Program-made: the position numbers and the translations under genes
The notes under the pieces: generated by a model
Seen by the model: the letters and a program-made list of their open reading frames with translations, nothing else
Databases searched by the model: none
Told to the model about the DNA's origin: nothing
Part shown: in pieces, positions 43,091 through 55,416 of the stretch
How the letters are laid out: every line of letters begins with the position of its first letter
How positions within the stretch are numbered: the stretch's first letter is position 1
Origin: Zygnema cylindricum
Taxonomy: Eukaryota; Streptophyta; Zygnematophyceae; Zygnematales; Zygnemataceae
Length of the DNA stretch: 64,000 nt
Reading direction: 5' to 3'
NCBI GenBank assembly: GCA_037447655.1
Contig: JBBHKE010002948.1
Location: 39,721 to 103,720, forward strand

Positions 43091-46000
43091 TCAATCGTCT
43101 TCATCATCGTCATCATCCTGAGAAAAGGTTTGAGAGAATGACTCGTGAAAGGAAGGTCCATCAATTCCAGGCGAAGTTATTAAACTACTCCTTGCCAGTT
43201 TCAGAATTTCCATAAGCATGCTTGCCTGCAAACAACGTAAGAAACAGCATATGATAACCAGGCTGAGTTTGATGTAAACAAATTGCTAGTGTACTCAGCA
43301 GGCGAACAATGTTGACCATTAGAAGCAATAAAGTTAAGGCAGATTTGTCTGACTCCAGCGCATGTGAAACTATCATGCTTCAACGTCAGAGACCCACTCT
43401 CTTCCATTTCACCATCCAAAACATGAAAAACCCTAAAAAAAACATACTTCGCAGAACAAGCACAATTTCATAGCAGCACATACACCTGTGAATCAAAAGT
43501 GCAAACAATTTTGTGCTGGGTCTACACTGGAAATTTCCCTTTTGAAAAATTATGTACGACGATGTGCGGAAAACTGAGCAAAAGTTCCACAATGGGACAG
43601 GGTCTACAAAACTCCACAAGGAAGTTCTGCGCTTTTGCTATATAAGCACTATTCAAACTTTAAACTAAACAGAACCTTGAGTAATACAAATACAGCACCA
43701 TAGACGTTACATCAACATGAACAACACGACAGAATCCTCTCTTTCCAAACTCTCCTCTGACACTCCCTTCAACGTCTTTCAAAGTTCAAACAACAGCAAA
43801 CATACATAACCCTACCTTCTTCTTGGTTCGAGGTGTCCCTTGTATGCACAACTTATTGAAAGTGAGGTCAGGAGATTCGCGAAGTAACTCAGTGACTGCT
43901 TCCTCCGACTTTCGTGCCAAAGAAAGAAGAGCACTTGTCGCATCCTCTTTTGCACGAGGAGACCCACCCTCAGCTGTATCTATCAAAAGAAGAATTCCCC
44001 TCTCTGCCATAATGGCATCTCTTCCTTCTTTCCCCTTTACTAGGTTAGAGATAATAGCAACCACCTTTTCCTCTACTCCTGACTCCGCTGTGTTTAGCAG
44101 CGCGATAAGAGGCTTTATAACTCCGGCACTTAACATCTCCCGTCGACAGGTCGGGTGCAATGAGAGGCTGAACAACGCCAGCGCAGCGTCCTTTTTCCCT
44201 CGCAAGGTTCCAGTTTCTAGTAAATCAATGAGAGGCCCCATGGCATCCGTCTCGCCAATAATAAGCTTGCGATCCGGAGTGTCCGCAAGGGCGAATAGAG
44301 CAGCTGCTGCATTTGCCTTCGATGTGGGACTTCCTGTTCTTAATACGTTAACAATGCTGCGAACTGCTCCAGGAGACACGAACACATACCCTCTCACACA
44401 CTCAGTTAAAGAAAGGTTCAACAGCGCAGTTACCGAATGTTCCACAGTCGAGTTGTCCGATGAAGAAAGTAAACTCACGAGTACGTCGACTCCATCAGCT
44501 GCTGCCACACGGGCGCGGTTGACTTTATCCTCTTCCTTTTTGGTCAAAGCTCGAATGGCGGCTGCTACTGCCCTCCTGCGAGACACAGAAGGCCTTTCCT
44601 TCGTTACCGCTTCTAAAAGAGGCTTAAAATCCTCTAATCCCACAGCCACAGCCAATTCCACGGCATGTTTGACCACAGGATCGGACGGGTTAAGGGCGTC
44701 TTCGACTGAAAAACTTGGAGTATCACCAAGATTAGCAACAGCATTCTGAACTGTGGAGGACCGTCCTTTCATGGTCATAGCCCAACTGAGTGATGGAGGC
44801 GGTTGAGACAATCGAGACGATTGCTGAGGTTCTTGCTTAGCGACATCGTCCTGTTCTGGCTTGTCAAATGGCAAGATTGCAGAAGAAGAAATTCCGTTTT
44901 TGGGGGGAATGTCTTCTAGAGGAGGTTTGGAAAATGGTTTGGGAGAAACTTTAGGAGAAAACCTTGGGGAAGGTGGTCTTCCGGAAGGCTGGGGAGAGAA
45001 ATTTGGAGGTTTTTGAGAATTTTGGGAAGAACTGCTTGAAGAAGGCTTTGGAGAAGGTAAAGAAGACTTAGGACTTTTCAGTTGCTGAGGCACAGAATTT
45101 GGTGTAAAACTACGCCGCACATTTCCAATTTCCGGTCGGAGGTTTTTATCCACAAGAAAATTCGGAGGAGCTACAAATGGAACCGGTCTGCTCCTCCCAA
45201 CCATTGGTTTACTTTGATAATCTTGCAATAAGGGCATAGAAACCGTCTCCATGTTAGACGTTCTGCTAACTGTAAGAACAGCCGCTTGTCGACTGTTTTT
45301 TTCTTTCCGTACTGTTCCTAATTCCTCCCTCTCGTCCTCATTCCCTCTAAAGATGTCCTGTCTACTAGTGCTTTCCAAGCTCAGAACCCTCCCAGAAACT
45401 GTTTCTTGAGTCTCAGGTGCCACGTCAGCATCTGCGATAAGCCTACTTTCTTCCACCTCCTCCTCCTCTTCACCAGTCTGGACAACATTTGTTCCCTGTC
45501 TATCCTCGATAACCAAAGCGGTCAAACTCAAACTTTCTGCCATTTCTCTAAAACCATTCTCCTCCCTCTCCCTCATTGCCTTCTCCTCCCTCTCCCTCAT
45601 TGCCTTCTCCTCCCTCTCCCTCATTGCCTTCTCCTCCCTCTCCCGCATTGCCTTCTCCTCCCTCTCCCGCATTACATTTTCCTCCCTCTCCCTCTCCCTT
45701 TCCCTCAGACTGTCTTCTAAACTGCCATTACTCCTGGAAATTTCTCCTTCTTCTCCAGCCGGCCGCCCATTCTCCAACGGACCCCAAACGGCGATCCATT
45801 TGTCCACTTCCGCTTTCGGCACGTCTTTAAAATTCGCATATTTGCTCTCTTCCCTCCCGGAACCTCCCAAGCCTACCTCCGCACTCCTCTTCACCACCTC
45901 TCCCTTCTCCCCTTCCTTCCCTCCCTTCTTTTTCGAAAAAATGCTCGACAGAGTCCAACCTTTCCCCGACTTTTTTCCCCGGGGAGCGCTGAGGCTTCCC

Positions 46001-46224
46001 TGGTTTCTCTGCGCGAAGGCCGAGTCGTAACTGAAGTGTTCTCTGTCAGGCCGAGCCATAGCCACGTTGTGCACTCGGTTATGCGCAGCGCCTTTCCGTA
46101 CATCCGTATTTATGTTTTGATCGGACGGCGGTAAAGCGATCGAGGCATCGTGATCTAATCCGATGAAATAATCCATCTGCCGCTTGTCCAGCCGCCGTCC
46201 TGAACCCTGATGGTCATCTTGCAT
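43091..46224 (-). CDS. Armadillo-repeat protein (ARM), no U-box
   Basis: Two exons, 46224-43816 and 43225-43091 (TGA stop), join at AAGAAG|GCAAGC in phase 0, about 847 residues. The N-terminal half is disordered and basic: a KKSGKGWTLSSIFSKKK segment, an octapeptide Glu/Arg repeat at about 190-225, then Ser/Pro-rich sequence. From about residue 510 come ARM repeats (GVDVLVSLLSS, VEHSVTALLNLSL, SKANAAAALFALA, GKKDAALALFSLS, EEKVVAIISNLV, AKEDATSALLSLA). The end, GTPRTKKKASMLMEIL, is typical of plant ARM/PUB proteins. No U-box is visible, so ubiquitin ligase activity is not supported; a scaffold role is inferred. The tail is poly-Asp. Confidence 0.87.
45556..45690 (-). repeat. 24-bp coding repeat (MREREEKA octapeptide)
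   Basis: Five to six in-frame units encode MREREEKA/N in the ARM protein. They predict a charged single alpha-helix or coiled coil between the N-terminal and ARM regions. Confidence 0.9.
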
Positions 46225-46683
46225 GCCGAGGGCTTATCGCGGGAAATGTGAGACTGTCGCAGAGGGGATGGAGGGAAGGTGGAGAGTAGGGAGAGGAAGT
46301 ATTGAGGGAAACGGAGTCGGCGGGAAGGGGGGGAAATGAGGTTGGGAGGAATAACGAATATGTAGGTATTGCTGGCAAGTTTGACGTTCCAGATTGCCGT
46401 ACAGTTCAGTACGGAATGACGGGTGGCGGAGCTTTCTTTTTGGCAAATCCTGGGGACAAAACAGATGGTGCTCCTGGGGAAAAAAAACAAATCGAATCTT
46501 CCAGGCTGTATCCAGTTATCATTGAAAGCACACATTCTGAATTTCTGACAGCGATATTGATCCACGCTGTCCGTCAGATTTATAAATCCACTTCGACGGT
46601 GCAGATTACAGTGACGCGCGGTACACCGCGATCGCTACAGTGTTGTACTGTACTGTAGTATTCACTGCTTTGAGAATTAACTA

Positions 46684-46873
46684 CGCCGCTCATCCTTATT
46701 AGAGTTAACAACACTAATAAAGTCACGACTTTTTCTGACTAGAAATCACAAAATAGTGTTAGCAACACAGTTTAAGGACGTCGACTAAAATCTGCTAATT
46801 CTCCTTGCAGTAAATTAGTATTATCAATTATAATTTAGCATTTAGACAAATAAATCTTTAACGATGGGCGGTG
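46684..46873. mobile_element. Mariner-like MITE, 190 bp
   Basis: Ends CGCCGCTCATCCTTATTAG and, on the other strand, CACCGCCCATCGTTAAAG; TA on both flanks. It lies about 460 bp upstream of the ARM gene start codon, so it could sit in its promoter. Confidence 0.8.
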
Positions 46874-47769
46874 TACGTTGTGCATCGTGACTTCTTATGG
46901 ACCACTTACTCAAATGGAGAAGCTAACCTAATTTTCTGATTTTGGATCAAAAAATTGTACCTCGAATTAGAGTGATTAACTCTGGAAGCGACATGTGGAG
47001 TATCGTTAATCGCACTTGCAAGCGAATGCTGACAACTGGAGGCGTTTTCTTCCTTTTTCACTCTAGGGGCCAAATATTTACCATAATGAAGAGCACTTCG
47101 TAACAGAAATTATTCGACTATTTTTTGTTGGAGAGGGAAAAGTCCCCACGTGTCCGTTACCTTTTCCCGTCTAACGAAGGGCTCACCGTCACAACGGACA
47201 TTTGCCCTTGACTTTCCCTGAAATTTGTCCGTTTTCATAAAGATCTGATTCACTTGCTGGCGTCATAGAATCCCAGACCGACAAAATATTCATGGCACCT
47301 ACAAAAAATCTAAAAATGTGTTCGAAATTCGGAAATGACACTTTGTTACGGACAGAAGTAAAACATCAGTTTGTTGCGGAAGTGTCGCGACCGTACACAT
47401 TTGCGTAAGGGTGGCGTTTCATCAGGAAATTATGTAATCGTACGGCAAACATTACAGGATGCTACATTTTTAACGATGTTCTCTCGCGCAGAGTCTGTAA
47501 TCCACGTGCTCAAAATTGAATGGTACCACGTAAGATAATATCGTATATTGAAAATCGTCAAATATTTTTCTCACCGACCAACTTCAACTTGAAATCTTCA
47601 TTTGCGTGCCATGTACGTGTGGACCAAGTCATCGTACGACATATTTTTTGTAGTCTTTGCAGACGCCTTGTCAGATACCAGCTCAATTTTTGTAGGGTTT
47701 TTTAACTTTTTGTTTTTTCGAATGACGAATAAGTGCATCCACAAATAGTGTGACGAATGGGCGCTAACA

Positions 47770-47925
47770 AAACAGCGAATGAAAAACGAACCAGGCACGA
47801 ACCACAATAGTGTAAAAATTTTAGGACGAGGGAGAGTCCTCGCTATTTTTCTCCGTGCCCGTCACGCGCATGTACGGAAAAAAATTGCAGGGGTCTCGGA
47901 CCTCCACTTTCATTCATGGGGTCCT
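47770..47925 (+). repeat. 155-bp near-identical direct repeat, unit 1
   Basis: AAACAGCGAATGAAAAACGA through TTCATGGGGTCCTT. It is repeated at 48472-48625 with only about three single-base indels, far more similar than the surrounding repeats. Confidence 0.92.
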
Positions 47926-47973
47926 TAGCAAAATTTTGCGCCTTATCCAGCGTGTCGCGGCTCAAATTTTTCC

Positions 47974-48016
47974 GTAAATGGTGATGTACCTCGACGAGGT
48001 GTACATCACCATTTAC
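47974..48016. repeat. Near-perfect hairpin
   Basis: GTAAATGGTGATGTACCTCG is followed by its inverse with a 2-base bulge and a 1-base loop. This is a stem of about 20 bp inside element E2. Confidence 0.85.
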
Positions 48017-48195
48017 AGAAACTTTCGAAGCGAATGCTTCGTGAATGTAAATCCAACGGTCATTGTTACATCCCAGACCTCTGGAGAATACTGGCAGGAT
48101 CCTCTGTAATGTTGTTTGCGCATAAAAACAAAATAAGCGTTATGGCCTGGTACGGATAGGCGCCGATTTCTGTAAACTAACCCACTTTTCGTCTG

Positions 48196-49142
48196 AGGGT
48201 ACGTCCCCATGTATTAAAGTATCTACTTTTCTCTGTCTTTTTGCCCTAAAATTCAGGGAACTTTGACAAAAACTTTATCCGTACGAGAAAATCATTTTTA
48301 CCAAAGTAGAGTGAACGTCAATTTATACTTTGGATGTACGGCGTGTTTGTCGTCATGTGAACGCATTTTGGCGTTTTCCCCTTTTCGACACCCGGGCAAG
48401 AGAATCCAACCCAAAAAAAAACTTCATCCAAAATCACCTCGAGGGGGTGATTTTAGTTCAATTACCGCCCAAACAGCGAATGAAAAACGAACCAGGCACG
48501 AACCACAAGTGTAAAAATTTTAGGACGAGGGAGAGTCCTCGCTATTTTTCTCCGTGCCCGTCACGCGCATGTACGGAAAAAAATTGCAGGGGTCTCGGAC
48601 CTCCACTTTCATTCATGGGTCCTTTGAACATTTTTTCGTCGTCGTCGCCTCTCCCCTCTCCCTCTCACACTATCGCTTCTATCTCACACTTACTAGAATG
48701 AAACACGACGATATTGGTATAAAATGAAAGATATTTTAAAAATATTTTTATTGACAATTTATAGGTTTTTTTTTAATGGCAAGTCGAGTGAGAAAAGCAA
48801 ATAAAACGAAATCGGCAAACCATGGCGGAAAGTTATTGAATCAGTGACGTCGACGTTGTCACAAGTGAGCATGACGTCACAATGTCACCAAACCCTAAGC
48901 GTCTACAATTTCACAAAAATCTACACGTCTACAACTGTCGTTGTTTTTGATGGCGTCACCAATCGTCAAAAGTTTCGTAGTCGCCTTCAATCGTCACAAG
49001 ATGTACCTACGTCTACAACCGTCACATTTCAAAGTTCCGATTTCATTTTCGCACATATGGACGCTCTTCAAAGTACTACGGGGAATCTTTACTACAGTCC
49101 AAAATACTTTATCAAAGTACAGATTACATGGGGACGTACCCT
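48196..49142. mobile_element. TIR element E3 (18-bp perfect ends), nested in E2
   Basis: Perfect 18-bp inverted ends AGGGTACGTCCCCATGTA at 48196-48213 and 49125-49142 bound 947 bp. It includes the second 155-bp direct repeat. No target duplication is clear and I see no transposase, so the superfamily is unassigned. Confidence 0.7.
48472..48625 (+). repeat. 155-bp near-identical direct repeat, unit 2
   Basis: Second copy of the unit at 47770-47925, here inside element E3. The 546 bases between the copies share no obvious element-like internal sequence. Confidence 0.92.
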
Positions 49143-49202
49143 GAATTTGGAACGCCACCCTAAGTTACACCGCGATCAATGCTATTGTTAACAACACTAT
49201 AA

Positions 49203-49974
49203 GGGTGAACCTCCATCAAGCATTTCCAGTAATCGTACAGCCACGTTTACTGGCAGCAATATTTGTATCACTTCTCCATCAGGTCGTGCCAGCGAGGCAA
49301 ACATTATTACGTGTTGGATTTCGATTGGAACCACGTAGGATTCTGTTCAGCAGGCCAGGAATAATAAAAGATTCGAAAAACACAAAATTTGGACGGCGTA
49401 TGTAGCAGATTAAAATATACATCAGCGCTACGCGAATGTACACTTTGTACGTTCTTGTCATTTCGTTGTACCAACCGTTTAGAAATCCTTTTCAAAATGA
49501 ATATTCGTACTTTATCGTTTGCCATTTTGTTCTATACGCGAATTCTTTTCGACGAAGGAAAAGTGTCGTCAGAAAGATATCCTCCGGCAAAGATTTTGTC
49601 GTCGCTTTTAAATCCGTCTTGTACGAAGGCACGTGGCATTTGGCAATTGTGAGGTCGTCATCGCTCGTCCGCCGTGGATGAGACCTTTTTGTTTCCACGT
49701 GAACCAATAGACAGGTCCAGTATCTGGCAAGTCTCCTCCCGAGGACAGTTGATGAGACTCGCCAGATATTGGTTAGAAGGGGCGTTTGCGTCGAAAATTC
49801 AAAATCGGATGGTGAAAGTTTTCGCCAAAAAGTTTGGAGAATATTGATGAATCTCAAATAATCATGTTTAAAAAAAAAAAAACAGTGAGGCCATGTACGA
49901 AAAATGAGTTGGACCCGTACGAAAATGCACTTTTTGAGTAATGAAACTCACTTTCGCTTGATGGAGGTTCACTC
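49203..49974. mobile_element. TIR element E1 (GTGAACCTCCATCAAGC ends)
   Basis: Inverted ends GGGTGAACCTCCATCAAGC and GAGTGAACCTCCATCAAGC bound 772 bp. It interrupts a mariner-like MITE whose left end (CACCGCGATCAATGCTATTG, after TA) lies at 49168. The ends resemble the AGGGTGAAGTTCCATT ends of the element at 57315. Confidence 0.65.
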
Positions 49975-50267
49975 TAATTTGGCACTCCTAGATTTCGATC
50001 CTCGAACATAAAATATAATTTATAGTTTTATTTTTTATCTACGTCAGTATATGTATTTGTTATTTAGTGTCAATTACGCTAATTTGGGCGATAATTAAGC
50101 GAGTGGCGTTAACACGGGGACGCGCACAAAGATTCGGTTTCCATTTCCCAAGTAATAAAGACGGGGGAAAATTGCGAGAATCTTTTCACACGTGTCAAAA
50201 CGTCGACCATTTGAACACATGCTATAACGTTATCCAAATTGGTGTTAGATGAATTAACGTTTTGTTG

Positions 50268-50555
50268 CATAGTTCAAAAGTAGGTGAAAGTATGCCCATA
50301 CAATATGCCTATTGTATGCAAAACATACAATATGACCTTAAGACCCATATTGTATTCGAACCTATTCGGACCAAAAATTGGACCAATTAAAACATTCGGA
50401 CCAAAAAAATATATTTACACCGTCAGATTCGGACGATCGGACGGTCGCTGATCAAAGTAGCGATCTAAGAAGATCACATGAAAAGCCCATAACACAACTT
50501 ATGATAAAGGCGCCGACCAAAGGCCTACCATAAAAACGCCTAATTTTGAACTATG
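50268..50555 (+). mobile_element. hAT-type MITE, family CATAGTTC, copy 3
   Basis: 288 bp, same orientation as copy 1, with an 18-bp internal deletion relative to the other copies. A perfect 8-bp duplication, TTTTGTTG, flanks it (50260-50267 and 50556-50563). Confidence 0.95.
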
Positions 50556-50988
50556 TTTTGTTGGCGTTGAGCTTTAAATATAAAATATAATTGATACCAC
50601 TATTTTTTTCTTTACTCTAGAACTTTCCTTACACTAATAGCGATTCACGGTTGTTGACCAGAAGTGCGGTTTAGTCCGAAATATATGAACTAAAGTACTA
50701 AAATACTAAAATAGTTCTAGTGCAAAGACACCCATATAATATGAAATTTAAATTTGCAAAAGTCAAATATTTATCTGAACCATTGTTGTTCAAATCGTTT
50801 AGTGCGAACGATTTAATCGCGACGAATAAAACGTAACGAACGCATTGAACGATTTAAAAAAATCGTTAAAATCGTTAGTGAATTTTCATACATACTATTC
50901 CGTACATGTAAAAAAAATGCATTTTACATATACCGCGGTTTGTAAGTTTTCCTTTAAATGAGCGCTAAAATTTTATAAATATTTCAAT

Positions 50989-51941
50989 AAGGGAATTGAT
51001 CATGGCAATGAGTATTTTGGTTGCGCACAATCACTTACATCATTTTGTGAAATATTGTACGGTTGAAATAAACAATGGTACAAGTAAAGTACCACTGAGT
51101 ATAAATTTGACGGTCAATCGGTTCGACAGCTTTGACTTTCAAAATATTGTTACAACCGCTTAAAGTTTTGCACCGCTTGGGAAAGTCGACCGTCATAATA
51201 AAATTAACAATTCACACGGCCGGCGAAGGTTTACCGTAGCAAAACTGCGGCAACCACATGTAAATAAAAGTGTTGCGCACAGTCACTTTTTGTCTTTACG
51301 TGAGCTCCACGGTGAGAGCACAAGTTGGATTTTATTTTAGCCGCAAAATTGAAATTTAAAAATAAAAAGAATGTGCATCGTCACACGCGACCAAATCAAG
51401 CTACACTATTAACGATTCCCGATTAAATTTCAATTTAATTGATATTTTTACGCGGGTCGGTTTAATTATAATGTACAAAGTATATTTCGTTTCGTAAGAG
51501 CTAATTTATCCGTACAAGATTTCGCGCCGTTCATTAATTTGCCTCTAGGTTCAATGTAACGATTCACGATTAAATTTCAAATTCGCGGCTAAGTTAAAAG
51601 CCAACACGTGCTATCAAAGTGGAGCTCGCGTAAAGTCAGAAAGTGACTGTGTGTAACACTTTTATTTACATGTGGTTGTCACATTTTTGTTAGCATAAAC
51701 CTTGGCCGACCGTGTGAATTATTAATTTTATTATGATGGTCGACGTTCACAAGCGCGGTAAAGGTTTAACCGGTTGATAAAACATTTTGAAAGTCCAAGC
51801 ATTTCAATTGATTGACCCTCAAATCTAAAGTCAGCGGTACTTAAATTGTACCACCGTGTACCTAAAATGTACAATCTTTGACAAAGTGACGAAAGTGATT
51901 GTGCGCAACCAAAATAGTCATTGCCATGATCAATTCCCTTA
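50989..51941. mobile_element. Foldback element with arms of about 400 bp
   Basis: AAGGGAATTGATCATGGCAA at the left end is mirrored at the right end. The inversion continues collinearly through about 50989-51395 and 51540-51941 with moderate divergence (for example GTTGCGCACA, ACATGTAAATAAAAGTG and GAGCTC motifs in both arms). The centre is only about 150 bp. No coding sequence and no clear target duplication. Confidence 0.8.
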
Positions 51942-53489
51942 AATAGAAATCACACTCCACATGTGTTACAATTTTGTCATTGATTGGTAGCTAACAATTA
52001 TATATTAGGCTACTGCTAAATGGCGTCACGCCAAGTTCAAATCTCGTCCAACTCAAAAAAAATATCAAAGTCCGTTTATCTGTCGGCTTCCTAGCGGTTT
52101 CTTTTTCAACAAACTATGGCAACTTCTTTCAAAAAATAATGAAGAAGACGTTCGTACAGTTTTCAAACTTACCACGCGCAAATAGTGTGACACATTAACG
52201 CCTCTTTTTGAAAATGTCCGTACATTTTCAATAAAATTTTGTACATGTTCCGTGAAAGTTTTGTTCAGTTTACTAGACAAAAAATACTAATAACTGCGAC
52301 GTATGTTTTCGTCAAATTCTATACATTTCGGTAAAAAACTGTAAATTTCACGGGATATACTGTACTTTTCTCCTAAAATGTCCGTTCAGTTTACCGGAAG
52401 AAAATTACATTCTGTTTTTTTGCGATTTTTTCAACAGTAACGAATTAAACGTAGAAATCGGAAAAATTGAAAAAATCGCACGATTTGAACACCAACGGTT
52501 GAATAACACATCAATGGATTCAAAAATGAAAATCCGAAAAATTAATTACAGAACTGTACAGTATTGCATTGTAGTTTAATGTACTGTACTGTACTGTATT
52601 GTAGTGTACCGTAGTTTACATTGGCTATATATCTTGACCTACATTTTAGGGGTAAAATTGGCTTTTAGAGAAAAAGTTTACTTTAGTTGTACGTTTATCT
52701 TAATCGGACGAACATATTAGAAGACATGCAAATAGTGTGACCTATATCATAGCAATTACTTGTGAGCAGTCTTGTGTTTTTAGTTTTTTACTGATATCGA
52801 AAAAATAGCTGAACGTTTTTTCGTATTTTAACCGTATAAACGTTCGTGGGAAATCATTTCTCTAGGTTTAACCGACCAATTTTCAACTTAAAGTATATTA
52901 GGGTTACCCTATTGATGCATCATACTTGCTAAGATGGTTTGTTTGAATTCAATATTTTCAATTGTATTTTTAGTTTTTTGCATATGTAAAATCCCTACGT
53001 TTGATCCACGTCCTAGACTCGCAAATTCTTTGGGCACGAACAAATTTACGCTTTTTGTATGTGAATGCCACGATTTTAACCAGTCTACGATTTTATTGTA
53101 CACGCAACCGAAAGGTATGACTTGATCGTTTGAACTGATAACATAGATGTCCAATTCGTAAAGATTTTGACTTTTTCCCGAAAACTACGTAGTATTCGCG
53201 TGTTTCGTAAATTTCGTACGTCTCATATTGTACGGAAATTGTAAGGACGTTTTCAAAAAAAAAGACGTTGGTTCATTTTCAAGCGCGAATTTTGATATGT
53301 CCTCCACTCCTTCTGCACAAGGAAGTCAGCATTCGAGACGCCATAAAATCGGCCATTGAACCTGTCATTGAAGCCACCCTTTAAGCTTCCATGAACCAAA
53401 ACAGAAGCATCCATGCCTAGGCCACGAGGAATTTGAGTGGGAGCACGTTAAGACAGAGAGCTGCTTGGAAATAACAGAATATGCATCTG

Positions 53490-55416
53490 TCTATATTGCA
53501 ATTTTGAATATAATGGTCAAGCCACTGGGATTAGAAATCATCTGCTTGGAAATGGTAAAAGTGGGGGCATTAGAGGTTGCATTTTATGTCCAGATGAGGT
53601 GCTTGGAAATGGTAAAAGTGGGGGCATTAGAGGTTGCATTTTATGTCCAAATGAGGTGCAAGCGCAGTTAAATGCATTGGAAACTGCAAAATCTTTTCAT
53701 GGCTCTCAAAAACGTGTCATATCCGATTTGGATGAACTTACTAGATGTCATGGATCTAGCCAGAGTAGCAAGGTCGAAGGAGCTTAGACCAAAATAAATA
53801 ATGTATTGAATATGCATAACAAAAAAGAGGTGGATGTAGCATAGGCAAAAGCTTTATTTGCCAATGGTTTGCCGTTTTCACTATTGGGCGATCCATATTT
53901 TAAGGCAACAGTAAAGAAGACTGGGGATATAGGGTCGTCTTACAAGTTCCCGCACAAGAATACCATGAGAAATCGGCATCTGTCCGAGATGAAAGCAACG
54001 ATCATTAATGATTTGGCAAGCTACATGGAGACCATTAAAAATCACCGGTGCCTCCATCACATCAGACGGTTGGACGACCGTTGATGATACGCCTCTCTTA
54101 AACATTATAGCGATCACCCCCAAAGGTGACATGTTTCTCAAGGCGGAAGTCACTCGAGGGAAAATCAATGAAGTTGAATACGTTTGTCAGGTGTTAGAGA
54201 AAGGAGTTCGTGCGTTGGGGGTCAAGCATGTGGTACAAGTTGTGACAGATTCTGCTAGTGTGAACAAGGTTGCCGCCTCGATGCTCGTGGGAAAGTATCC
54301 TTCTCTCACGTGGACGCCATGCGCTGCCCACGTACTGGACCTAATGTTGGAGGATTGGGGCAAGATATCATTTATTTCAACACATGTTCGAGAGGCAAAA
54401 GAGGTGTTGAAATTTATCATGAATCATCACATGACTGCGGCCTTGTTCCACAAAATCTCCAAACTTAGGCTTTTGAAACCTGGAGAGACCAAGTTTGCTA
54501 CAAATTTTATCATGTTATAAAGATTTTTACAGGTGAAGGATAGCTTGGAGATGTTGATGTTTGATGAAGCTTACAAACAGTGGTTATCGAAGTCTACATA
54601 GAAGGTAGAAGGTGCTAAGATCAAATGCATTATCTTGAGCTCGGAGTTTTCAACGAGAGTGACTGAGGCTGTGACAGTTTCAGAACCCGTGGTGCAGCTG
54701 ATGAGGGAGTGCGACAAAGGGAGCCCAAATGTGGGGAAGGTTTATCATGGATTTTACAATTTTTGGGAGTTTTTGGTGAAGTTATTCAGCAATGAAGGTG
54801 CACGAAATTACGAAGGCCTGCAGATTTTGGAGGAGCTTAAGGTGTCTTTCATTGCTAGATGGGAGATGGCACATAGCCTTATATATGCTGTCGATTTTGT
54901 ACTCGACCCCGAGTACCAAAGTGCTGACTATGATCAACTTTCAAATGTTAAAAAAATGGAAGGTTTTTAAATAATGCTTGATAAGATGTTACCAACTGTG
55001 GCAGACTAGGTTGCGGCCTACACAGAGTTGTCTAAGTTTTATAGTTTTGAGGGCATATATGGGAGGGAGGTGACAAAGACTTTTGCTAAGCAAATGTTAG
55101 GGTGGAAGTGGTGGCAGTAGTTTGGGGCTGTCACCCCTATCCTACAAAAATTAGTAATTATGATCCTTGCCAGTACACAGTTGCCAGCTCATGTGAGAGG
55201 AATTGGTCAACCTATGACCATATTTATTCTAAGAAAAGGAACAGGTTGACAGCTAAAAGAGCCAAAGATTTGGTTTTAGTCTTTAGCAATCTCAGATTAT
55301 TACAAAATACTAGAGATGTTAGCCACGAAGCGGAAATGGTAGCATGGGAGAAAGAGGAAAGGGAGGTAGGAGAAGAGGAGTTTGATGAAGACATGTTTAA
55401 CGTAGATTTGGAGTAA
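53490..55416 (+). pseudogene. hAT transposase pseudogene (BED finger, DUF659-like, dimerisation domain)
   Basis: Recognisable order: a BED-like N-terminal segment (GNGKSGGIRGCILCPNEVQA, about 53545-53680), a DUF659-like RNase H-fold start (ITSDGWTTVDDTPLLNI, near 54050), VVTDSASVNKVAA and TPCAAHVLDLMLEDWGKI, then the C-terminal hAT dimerisation motif (SSCERNWSTYDHIYSKKRN, about 55180). The frame shifts near 54040 and 55160, and six internal stops (for example near 53848, 54518, 54599, 54967, 55006 and 55119) disable it. The family cuts and pastes DNA, leaving 8-bp duplications. I could not find its terminal inverted repeats. Confidence 0.88.
53545..53658 (+). repeat. 57-bp in-frame tandem duplication in the hAT BED region
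   Basis: CTTGGAAATGGTAAAAGTGG occurs at 53545 and again at 53602, 57 bases (19 codons) apart. The copies differ at very few positions, so the duplication is recent relative to the decay of the transposase. Confidence 0.88.

Larger units (their letters stand above)
47409..49160. mobile_element. TIR element E2 (GGGTGGCGTT ends), with nested insert
   Basis: Inverted ends GGGTGGCGTTTC and GGGTGGCGTTCC span about 1.75 kb. The interior near the left end (GTACGGCAAACATTACAG, then TTGAAAATCGTCAA) is shared with elements at 57315 and, inverted, 56200-56403, which defines a dispersed family. I see no transposase. A second element (48196-49142) is nested near the right end. Confidence 0.6.
46874..53489. 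other. Gene-free, repeat-dominated region
   Basis: Apart from the listed TIR, foldback and MITE elements I see no coding exons, RNA genes or conserved frames in this stretch. Several short frames here are rich in stop-poor AT sequence but have no domain signal. Confidence 0.55.

Noticed and set aside
43786-46224. U-box E3 ubiquitin ligase identity for the ARM protein
   Set aside because: No U-box motif occurs in the N-terminal half, which is low-complexity and basic. Only the ARM repeats are supported.
47974-48016. The hairpin as a microRNA precursor or terminator
   Set aside because: The loop is one base and the stem only about 20 bp, inside a transposon remnant. It is more likely a transposon-derived inverted repeat.
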